From: an uncultured Terriglobus sp.
GTDB lineage: Bacteria > Acidobacteriota > Terriglobia > Terriglobales > Acidobacteriaceae
Assembly (NCBI GenBank): GCA_937871605.1
Contig: CALMRM010000049.1
Coordinates: 10,192 to 15,220, forward strand
Reading direction: 5' to 3'
DNA: 5,029 nucleotides
Position numbers and translations under genes: made by a program. The notes under the pieces are model-generated. The model searched no databases, was not told where the DNA came from, and saw only the letters and a list, made by a program, of their open reading frames with translations. Each line of letters opens with the position of its first letter. The stretch's first letter is position 1. Below are positions 1 through 5,029 of this stretch, one piece after another.

Positions 1-279
1 CAGCGCATCCTGCTGCGAATCGTCTTTCCAGAACTCGATCTTGACCGGCTTGATCTTGTCGCGCGTCACCACGTTGGCCAGGTCGAACAGGCTCTTCACC
101 GTGCTGAACGGCAGGTTTACGTCGTCGTGAAGGTCGGCCCAGACGCGGATCTTGGTGGCCAGCGAACCCATCTGCGCTACGCCCGCGCGATCCTTGTTGG
201 TGTTGAACTTCACGCTGGTGGTAACGGCTTGAAACTTGTTGCCGTCGATGGTCACGGTGGTGCGGTATGGATTCGCCAT
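1..279 (-). CDS. tssD: Probable T6SS inner-tube protein, Hcp/TssD-like (3' partial)
   Basis: 93 residues are visible from the ATG at 279, in frame to base 1, so the C-terminus is missing. The protein starts MANPYRTTVTIDGNKFQAV and continues with VKFNTNKD-x-x-G-x-x-QMGSLATKIRVWADLHD (24-53) and KIKPVKIEFWKDDSQQ (75-90). This alternation of strands with one short helix, SDS-free of any signal peptide, fits the small beta-barrel that stacks into hexameric rings as the T6SS tube, and is closer to the TssD group of T6SS-iii than to classical Hcp. A convincing ribosome site, AGGGAG, lies five bases before the ATG. The gene is 31 bases after the preceding stop, the largest gap in the window, and its own strong ribosome site suits a tube protein made in excess. 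The assignment is by pattern and context with tssBC; another small phage-tail-like structural protein remains possible. Confidence 0.66.
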   Translation of the reverse strand, partial: MANPYRTTVTIDGNKFQAVTTSVKFNTNKDRAGVAQMGSLATKIRVWADLHDDVNLPFSTVKSLFDLANVVTRDKIKPVKIEFWKDDSQQDAL

Positions 280-283
280 AGAA

Positions 284-290
284 GCTCCCT
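284..290 (-). promoter_or_regulatory. Ribosome binding site of the Hcp/TssD-like gene
   Basis: AGGGAGC reads on the minus strand, with the AGGGAG core about five bases before the ATG at 279. It is the best Shine-Dalgarno match in the window and supports that start. Confidence 0.7.
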
Positions 291-310
291 TGCTTGTGGC
301 TAAACGTACA

Positions 311-751
311 TCAGTTGGGCTTGCTGGAGGAGCCGCCGGGGGAAAACAGCGACTTGACCAGGGATTGGATACGGGCAACCACCGCGTGCGGCGGCTGGGA
401 GGAGACGTGCTCCTCAGCAGGTGGGGCGGCAGAAAGTGGTGCAGCCGGAGGCGCTGGGCTCCCGGCAACAGCAGGTGGTACAACTTCGGGTGAACGCCGG
501 GTGACCGTGGCAGATGGAACGGCCTCACCCTGGCTTGCCACGTCACCCGCTGGGCGGCCACCCTGGGCGCGCAGGCCAATCGACACGCCCCGCCGTGCGG
601 GCACGCCCTCCAGACGGTTGCGCTCCTCAGCCATGCGGGCTGCGGAGCCGCCCTGCGGACGTAGCGACAGCGGGCGCGCCTCGCTGCTGTCCTCTGCAGA
701 ACGGGCAGCAGAGCCGCGTGGCACACCTATGTTGAAGCGTATCTGGCTCAT
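311..751 (-). CDS. Small low-complexity protein of unknown function between tssC and the tube gene
   Basis: 146 residues from the ATG at 751 (MSQIRFNIGV), which sits 4 bases after the tssC stop. An ATG at 811 would lengthen it by 20 Lys/Arg-rich residues and overlap tssC, so it is less likely. There is no strong ribosome site, so translation probably depends on coupling to tssC. I recognise no domain. Residues 1-77 contain a degenerate tandem repeat: GSAAR-x-AE occurs at 13-20 and 35-42, and LR-x-QGG at 30-35 and 60-65. Residues 78-122 are a Pro/Ala/Val linker and are surely disordered. The last 25 residues (HAVVARIQSLVKSLF) could form an amphipathic basic helix. There is no signal peptide or membrane helix, and no Cys. 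From its place between sheath and tube genes it could be a tube or baseplate accessory, a chaperone or an exported cargo; the sequence does not decide between these. The coding call rests on operon spacing and the clean N-terminus. Confidence 0.75.
   Translation of the reverse strand: MSQIRFNIGVPRGSAARSAEDSSEARPLSLRPQGGSAARMAEERNRLEGVPARRGVSIGLRAQGGRPAGDVASQGEAVPSATVTRRSPEVVPPAVAGSPAPPAAPLSAAPPAEEHVSSQPPHAVVARIQSLVKSLFSPGGSSSKPN
626..715 (-). repeat. Degenerate tandem repeat inside the unknown small protein gene
   Basis: The 24-base blocks at 692-715 and 626-649 match at 17 of 24 positions by hand count and encode GSAARSAE and GSAARMAE. A second pair, encoding LRPQGG (647-664) and LRAQGG (557-574), extends the pattern just beyond this span. 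The repeat unit is about 22 to 30 residues and has diverged. Confidence 0.55.
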
Positions 752-755
752 GCGC

Positions 756-2102
756 TTAGTTTTTCGAGGCTTCCTGCCGGGCAAATTCCGGCACGTCGAT
801 TTTGAGCACAAACGTCTCCGCCGGGCCGGTGGGCATTACGTTCAGCGTAATGTCGCAGATGCCCTGCATGCGCTTGTTGCTGTCCTTGTCCACAAACAGG
901 TCGTAGCCCAGAATGGTGCCCTGCTCCACCTGCTCGTCGAGCAGGCGCTTGAGCGGTGTCTCGATCTGTCCGTCCATGAAGTCGCGCGTCAGCACCTGAC
1001 CAGCCACCTGCAAGAGGTAATGGCGGCAGCAGCGCTCCAGGTAGCGCAGGATGCGGTACGACGTGAAGAACTTGAGCACACCGTACGGGTCGTCGGCCTG
1101 GGTGCGGCAGCCGAAGAAGCAGAGGTGGTTGTCCGCGTCGCGGATGATGGGAATGAGCTGCCGCTCCATGGACAGGTGCTCCATCTGGCCGATGAGCGGC
1201 TCGATACGCGCCTTGGCCGCGCCGTTCACACGGCCAAAGCGGGAGCCGACTGGTCCCTGGGCCATGCCTTGCGCATCATCCGCGCGGGCCACAGCACCGG
1301 CAAACGTCATGGACGGCGGGCCGTATAGGCCTTCCTTCTCCGTGTCACCCTTCTCAAACCAGTGCGCGGGACGCATCTGCAGGTAGCCCATCAGGCACAC
1401 GTCCGATGCGGCTGCATCTTCGGGCCGCTTCATGAACTCGTACTTGCCGCCGGGCAGGAAGTTGCGTTCCACGTTCTTGAACGAGGTTTCGTCGTCCAGG
1501 TCGCCGATCAGCAACATGCCCCAGGTGTTCGAGAGCTGTTCCAACTTTTCACGGATGGGCTGCGGGTAGTAGCCCGGCACGACAAGGTTGCAGATGTCGT
1601 CGCGGAAATTGAAATTATCGTTGCGGTTCACCACGAAGTTCTCGACAGCGGCGACGCTCATGGAGAAGATGTCCTCCATCGCCTTCGGGTCGGCGTTCAG
1701 GATGAACAATTCCACCGGCTTGCGGACCTTGCCATCGCCGACCTTCGCATTCTCGAAGAAGAGTTGCACCTGCTTGTACGACAGCTCCAGGGGACGGATC
1801 TGCTGGAAGATCTGCGCCAGTAACTCGTCGCGCACGCCTTCGGCACGGTCGATCTGGCCCTGCAGCTTCTTAACCGTCTGATCGTAGGTGTCCTCGGCAC
1901 TGATGAGCTGCTCGAAGTTCGTCAGCTGTCCCAGGAACTCCTTGGCCGACTGCGCGGAGAAGATGCTGCTGATATCGCGCTTCTCGTTGGTGAGGCCCGG
2001 GTGCAGGTCGGCGAAGATGTCCTGCAGCAACTCTTTGGCAGGGCTGTTGCCCAGGATCTGCTCGGTGGTGCGGGTTGCCGTGGCTGTTTGGGTGGGTGGC
2101 AT
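756..2102 (-). CDS. tssC: T6SS contractile sheath large subunit TssC (VipB/ImpC family)
   Basis: 448 residues with TAA stop; proteobacterial TssC is usually near 490-500, so this is a short form. TssC heterodimers with TssB build the sheath. The N-terminus (about 1-60) is a Thr/Ala-rich leader plus helices, where the TssB-interacting segment is expected. A long helical stretch (70-115) leads to the domain around VPGYYPQPIREKLEQLSNTWGMLLIGDLDDE (175-205). The region RPEDAAASDVCLMGYLQMRPAHW (226-248) matches the family position of the Dar-x-x-x-L-x-x-PR motif, loosely. The helix SYRILRYLERCCRHYLLQVAG (348-368) corresponds to the family's R-x-x-HYL segment, and residues 410-438 give the C-terminal strands that polymerise with neighbouring subunits. 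The gene follows tssB by 3 bases and has a good purine-rich ribosome site inside the end of tssB. The pairing with tssB and a tube gene makes the call firm. Subtype placement as T6SS-iii-like is by eye. Confidence 0.93.
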   Translation of the reverse strand: MPPTQTATATRTTEQILGNSPAKELLQDIFADLHPGLTNEKRDISSIFSAQSAKEFLGQLTNFEQLISAEDTYDQTVKKLQGQIDRAEGVRDELLAQIFQQIRPLELSYKQVQLFFENAKVGDGKVRKPVELFILNADPKAMEDIFSMSVAAVENFVVNRNDNFNFRDDICNLVVPGYYPQPIREKLEQLSNTWGMLLIGDLDDETSFKNVERNFLPGGKYEFMKRPEDAAASDVCLMGYLQMRPAHWFEKGDTEKEGLYGPPSMTFAGAVARADDAQGMAQGPVGSRFGRVNGAAKARIEPLIGQMEHLSMERQLIPIIRDADNHLCFFGCRTQADDPYGVLKFFTSYRILRYLERCCRHYLLQVAGQVLTRDFMDGQIETPLKRLLDEQVEQGTILGYDLFVDKDSNKRMQGICDITLNVMPTGPAETFVLKIDVPEFARQEASKN

Positions 2103-2105
2103 GGT

Positions 2106-2606
2106 CTACTTTTCCCCTTCTGCAACGCGTTCGAGTTCGCCGCGCAGCTTGCCGAGCGCGTCCACAATTTCCTGCCGCTGGCCGGCGTTGCCCCAGGCGC
2201 GACGGACGGCGGGCAGCTTCCAGCGGTCCTTTAGGCGGTAGAGCAGGTCGATGTTCTGCTTCAGGTCGGCCAGGTCATTGCGCAGGAAGCGGCTTTCACC
2301 ATCCTCGCCCTTCACCTCTTGCCGTTTCTGCAAGTTTTCCGGGTCAAAGTCCTTGATAGAGCGGAACTCGAAGTCGGCCTTGAACTCTGCCTCATCCTCA
2401 CCGGCGTAGCCCTGGAACTTGAGCTTGGGCTGGAACTTGCGGAACGCGTCGCCCAGGTCTTCCACCTTGGTCAGGTCTTCCGTCTCGGAGCCGGCCTCGC
2501 CGCCGACGCGGTTCAGCGTCATGGGCAGCATGGCCGCAGCCGTGGAGGTGGGGACCTTGCGAACGGCTGCGGTAACACCTTTGCGAACAACTTTGACCAG
2601 AGGCAT
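2106..2606 (-). CDS. tssB: T6SS contractile sheath small subunit TssB (VipA/ImpB family)
   Basis: 166 residues. TssB pairs with TssC to form the cytoplasmic contractile sheath that drives the Hcp tube. The C-terminal half has the family core: the strand LKFQGYAGEDEAEFKADFEF (about 62-81), then SIKDFDPENL (83-92, the conserved DF-x-P-E motif), then helices of the form LADLKQNIDLLYRLKDRWK (112-130) and a charged C-terminal helix. The start at 2606 is chosen because a TAGGA ribosome site lies five bases upstream, and because residues upstream in the longer open frame (to 2891) are Cys/Arg/Pro-rich and overlap the VWA gene. The N-terminal ~50 residues are Thr/Ala-rich and unlike proteobacterial TssB; the FEFRSIKDFDPEN wording resembles T6SS-iii relatives. 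It begins 7 bases after the VWA stop and ends 3 bases before tssC, so the two sheath subunits are probably translationally coupled. Confidence 0.92.
   Translation of the reverse strand: MPLVKVVRKGVTAAVRKVPTSTAAAMLPMTLNRVGGEAGSETEDLTKVEDLGDAFRKFQPKLKFQGYAGEDEAEFKADFEFRSIKDFDPENLQKRQEVKGEDGESRFLRNDLADLKQNIDLLYRLKDRWKLPAVRRAWGNAGQRQEIVDALGKLRGELERVAEGEK
2111..2119 (-). promoter_or_regulatory. Ribosome binding site of tssC
   Basis: AAGGGGAAA reads on the minus strand inside the last codons of tssB, about ten bases before the tssC ATG at 2102. Its position inside tssB supports coupled translation of the two sheath subunits. Confidence 0.6.
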
Positions 2607-2611
2607 GAATG

Positions 2612-2616
2612 TCCTA
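2612..2616 (-). promoter_or_regulatory. Ribosome binding site that decides the tssB start
   Basis: TAGGA reads on the minus strand with AGGA five bases before the ATG at 2606. Its TAG is also the stop codon of the VWA gene. This favours the 166-residue TssB over the upstream in-frame start at 2891. Confidence 0.6.
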
Positions 2617-4089
2617 CTTTCCGTCGAAACTGAGTCGTGTTTTGCTGAACTCGCCGCGTGGTTGAATCTGAGTGGTTTGCGCGGCAGAGCGTTGCAAGGG
2701 GCTCGCATGAAGTTCGCCGCCGAAACCCTCCGGCACCGTGGTGGAACGCACCTGCACGCCGGATGCCGCGGTAACCCCTGTTTTGTCGCTGCTCCAGCGT
2801 TCCGTGCGTACCGGGGCCTGCAGATGGCTGTCGCCCCACACCAGGCGTGGAATCCAGAACCAGCACAGTAGCAAAAGCAGCGCGGCACCAAGATAAAGCA
2901 GGCCGTGCGTCAACACAACCGCCCAGCCGGTGCTGAGCTCTGGATGGAGTGCGATGAGCGCGCTCAACTCCTGCGGCACGGCGCGGTGGTCATATACCGG
3001 GGCAGCCGTGGCAGGCACCAGCAGGCGCAGTGCGTCGCCGTTCAGTGTGGTGCCGTCTTCCAGGTGGAGCGAAGGGATCCACTGCTGATCGCGCCCGGCG
3101 AGCGACACCCGGCTGCTCTCCGGCAAAAGCCAGGTGAGCGTGACCGAGTGGCTGCGGGCCGAACGCGTCACGTGCAGCGCGTCCAACAGCTGTGCGGCGT
3201 CTGCCGCGTAGAAGAAACGGGCCGGCGAGGATAGCCGCTGCAGGGCGGCTGTATCGATGGCGCTGCGGTCGCCGAAACCGATGCCGACTGTATCCATGTG
3301 CGAAGCTTGCACCTGCGCCGCGGCCTGCTGCAGGCCCAGGTCGCCATTGAGCAGGCCGCCATCATCCCCCGCCCAGACCTCGTTCTTGGCGGCCGTCATC
3401 ACGATCAGGTGCGGCTGCACGTCATTCGGCCCCTCACCGGCGTGGCGCAGGAGGTCCACTTCATTGCGCAGCGACTCCTCGCCCGTGAACACCGCCTGGT
3501 ACAGCGCCGTGTTGTTGCGCGGGCCCGGCACGGGCAGGGCCTTCAGCTGGGCGAGGGCGTCAGCCTTGCGCGTGGTGAAAACAGCGGAGTGGATGGTGGG
3601 AACCACGTTGTGGCTTTCGAACGGCACAATGGCAACGCGGTCTGCGCCCTCCTGCATGCCGTCCAGAAACTGCGCAATGGCGCTGCGTGCCGCCTCAAAC
3701 CGCGACTGGCCGCCTGCCACCGGCTCCCTCATGCTGCCGCTGATGTCGATGACCAGCAGCACAACATTGACATGGTCACCCGCGTCCGGGCCGCTGCCTG
3801 CCGAGGCGTAGAACGGAGTGATTTCACCCGAAGGCCCCGTGAGCCGAAACGCACCTGCCAGCTGCGCCGCGGGTGGCAGCTTGACCGGCGCGGGCAAACC
3901 GGCAGCTGTGGCCGGGGTGACCGACGCCGACAGGCAAGGGGACTGCGACACCGGTGCGCACTCCACCAGACGTGGCGCTTCAACCTGCAACAGCGTGACT
4001 GGCTTGGAGTCAGCCTGCTGTGCAGGTGCGGCCAGACCGGTGACACAGGCAGCCGCGAGCAAGGCCCAGGAAAGCCATGGCATACGCAT
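2614..4089 (-). CDS. Exported, membrane-anchored von Willebrand factor A domain protein of the T6SS operon
   Basis: About 491 residues from the ATG at 4089, chosen because it overlaps the upstream stop as TGATG and keeps an Arg before the hydrophobic core. A GTG at 4092 and an ATG at 4083 are alternatives. Residues 1-23 form a signal peptide, with likely cleavage after LAAPA. An AAAC at 12-15 could be a weak lipobox but is atypical. Two Cys (44, 52) sit in a Pro/Ala-rich linker. A VWA domain spans about 107-304: DISGS at 115-119 and Thr194 in NNTALYQA match MIDAS motifs 1 and 2, but the third motif reads MTAAKN where TDG is expected, so the metal-coordinating Asp is missing. A beta-rich region follows, then one membrane helix (about 390-415), WIPRLVW, and a ~76-residue tail rich in Ser, Thr and Arg that should be cytoplasmic. 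The VWA domain would then lie in the periplasm. Its exact role is not known to me; an envelope adaptor for the secretion machine is inferred from the operon. Confidence 0.88.
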   Translation of the reverse strand: MRMPWLSWALLAAACVTGLAAPAQQADSKPVTLLQVEAPRLVECAPVSQSPCLSASVTPATAAGLPAPVKLPPAAQLAGAFRLTGPSGEITPFYASAGSGPDAGDHVNVVLLVIDISGSMREPVAGGQSRFEAARSAIAQFLDGMQEGADRVAIVPFESHNVVPTIHSAVFTTRKADALAQLKALPVPGPRNNTALYQAVFTGEESLRNEVDLLRHAGEGPNDVQPHLIVMTAAKNEVWAGDDGGLLNGDLGLQQAAAQVQASHMDTVGIGFGDRSAIDTAALQRLSSPARFFYAADAAQLLDALHVTRSARSHSVTLTWLLPESSRVSLAGRDQQWIPSLHLEDGTTLNGDALRLLVPATAAPVYDHRAVPQELSALIALHPELSTGWAVVLTHGLLYLGAALLLLLCWFWIPRLVWGDSHLQAPVRTERWSSDKTGVTAASGVQVRSTTVPEGFGGELHASPLQRSAAQTTQIQPRGEFSKTRLSFDGK

Positions 4090-5029
4090 CACTCACCCGG
4101 CTTTCTGCTGTCGAACTTCAGCGCGGTGCGGCCAATAAGCACGTCGTCCGCCGGGTGCAACTCCTGTGATGACACCACGGTTTTGCCCTTGACACGCAGC
4201 ACGTACTTGGCGATGCCCTCCGGGCCGCCGGCGTCCGGGTGGCGAGCAATAAAGTAGCGACCGTCCTTGGTAAAGACAACCGCGTGCCGCGGCGCAACGG
4301 CACTGTCTGGAATGTAAATATCCGCACCCTGCTGGAATTTGCCGCCGCCCTGCGCCGTCTGCGCACTCCCCAGCGTGTACGAGTCCTCTGCGTCCAGATC
4401 CCAAAGTGTCTTGTTTTTACCCAGCTTGTTCTGTGCCCGGGCATCGCCGGAGCTGACAAACCGCAGCAGGCCTTCCTTGACCAGCACCGGCGCTATGCCC
4501 GAACCGAAGCCCATGCCCGCGCCTGCCAACATCAAGCCGCACATGCCCACGCCCGCGGAGAGATGGGGCGCAAACAACACAAACACAAGTCCGCCCAGCA
4601 GGCCGCCCACCAGGCCGCCAGCATAGGTGTGCAACAGCCGCACCGGGTTGCTACGGGACCAGCGCGCACCCAGCCCCAGGCCGATGACCGAGAAACACAA
4701 CGCCCATGCGGCAAGGCGGTACAGCGTGGGCGAGGTGACGGCAACACCCTTTGCCAGCAGGTAGTTGAGTGCCGCGGCCACCAGCGCCGCAAGGACGCCC
4801 AGCAGCGCGCCCCAGCCCAGCGACGATCCGCGCATGCGTTGGTGCAACACTTTGTCAAAGTGCAGAAGAAGTGCGGCGGAAACCACGATGCCGAAGAGCA
4901 GAAACGTCAACAAATCCGGCAGGAAACGCGCGTGTACATTCGCAAACGGCACGCACAGCAGGGCAGCCAGAAAGTCCGCGGCAAGGCCACCTGCCATGCC
5001 CGTCAACGTCGCGAAATAGAGACCGCGGT
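4089..5029 (-). CDS. Polytopic membrane protein with C-terminal FHA-like domain (5' partial)
   Basis: The reading frame is open to the right edge of the window. The first possible start, a TTG at 5006, lies inside a glycine-rich hydrophobic stretch that continues upstream to 5027, so the true start is probably beyond 5029. About 312 residues are visible. The N-terminal two thirds contain about six hydrophobic helices, arranged as three helix pairs whose first helix is glycine-rich (for example GGLVGGLLGGL near 4617-4585). The last ~105 residues (about 4409-4089) have the FHA pattern: TLGS, then ADIYIPDSAVAPRHA, then an LRVKGK turn and VLIGRTALKF. FHA domains normally bind phosphothreonine, and FHA proteins (Fha/TagH) regulate or scaffold several T6SSs. 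Here the Arg after the first Gly is Ser, the Ser three before the conserved His is Ala, and the Asn of the NG turn is Lys, so phosphopeptide binding is doubtful. The TGA stop overlaps the next gene's ATG by one base. Likely an inner-membrane protein with the FHA domain in the cytoplasm (inferred). Confidence 0.82.
   Translation of the reverse strand, partial: RGLYFATLTGMAGGLAADFLAALLCVPFANVHARFLPDLLTFLLFGIVVSAALLLHFDKVLHQRMRGSSLGWGALLGVLAALVAAALNYLLAKGVAVTSPTLYRLAAWALCFSVIGLGLGARWSRSNPVRLLHTYAGGLVGGLLGGLVFVLFAPHLSAGVGMCGLMLAGAGMGFGSGIAPVLVKEGLLRFVSSGDARAQNKLGKNKTLWDLDAEDSYTLGSAQTAQGGGKFQQGADIYIPDSAVAPRHAVVFTKDGRYFIARHPDAGGPEGIAKYVLRVKGKTVVSSQELHPADDVLIGRTALKFDSRKPGE

Noticed and set aside
280..310. 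Possible terminator or promoter between the small gene and the tube gene
   Set aside because: No inverted repeat followed by a T run and no convincing -35/-10 pair is visible in the 31 bases.
752..811. Longer start (ATG at 811) for the unknown small protein
   Set aside because: It would add a Lys/Arg/Cys-rich segment that overlaps the coding end of tssC by more than 50 bases; the ATG at 751 gives the spacing usual in this operon.
294..1328. A 344-codon open frame on the plus strand opposite tssC and the small gene
   Set aside because: Its product is His/Arg/Val/Ala-rich with no domain character and lies antisense to a clear TssC; it is a by-product of GC-rich codon use.
2607..2891. N-terminal extension of TssB to an in-frame start at 2891
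   Set aside because: The added 95 residues are Cys/Arg/Pro-rich, overlap the C-terminal membrane helix and tail of the VWA gene, and the ATG at 2606 has a good ribosome site.
3298..4257. A 319-codon open frame on the plus strand opposite the VWA gene
   Set aside because: Arg/His-rich product without hydrophobic core or motifs, fully antisense to a VWA domain with intact DISGS and a signal peptide.
5004..5006. TTG at 5006 as the real start of the FHA-like protein
   Set aside because: The same hydrophobic helix continues in frame upstream to 5027 (RGLYFAT), with no stop before the window edge and no visible ribosome site.

Overview
The window holds one tightly packed operon read entirely on the minus strand, so reading starts at base 5029 and runs down to base 1. 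It is part of a type VI secretion system (T6SS) locus. In transcription order it contains: a polytopic membrane protein with a C-terminal FHA-like domain (5' end outside the window); a signal-peptide von Willebrand A (VWA) protein with one C-terminal membrane anchor; the small sheath subunit TssB; the large sheath subunit TssC; a small low-complexity protein of unknown function; and the start of a probable inner-tube protein (Hcp/TssD) that runs off the left edge. Gaps between genes are -1, 7, 3, 4 and 31 bases. I see no internal promoter or terminator, so the genes probably share one transcript that starts beyond base 5029.

The organism is a GC-rich Gram-negative bacterium. The TssB and TssC sequences are short and divergent from the proteobacterial type and look closer to the T6SS-iii (Bacteroidota-like) branch. 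The VWA domain (entry motif VNVVLLVIDISGSM) resembles the VWFA-related domains common in Acidobacteriota. My best guess is an acidobacterium, possibly Terriglobia. This is inference from protein character and base composition only.

Layout: 4089-5029 FHA-like membrane protein; 2614-4089 VWA protein; 2106-2606 tssB; 756-2102 tssC; 311-751 unknown small protein; 1-279 Hcp/TssD-like partial gene. Nothing longer than 31 bases is non-coding. No RNA gene, mobile element or CRISPR array is visible.

How they may work together: TssB and TssC form the contractile sheath, and the last gene probably encodes the tube it propels. The two envelope proteins just upstream replace the genes usually found next to tssBC. 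Both carry recognisable but degenerate ligand-binding domains: the FHA-like domain lacks three phosphothreonine-binding positions, and the VWA domain lacks the Asp of its third MIDAS motif. They look like a structural or regulatory envelope module specific to this T6SS lineage. Together with the unknown protein between sheath and tube, they are the most interesting part of the window.
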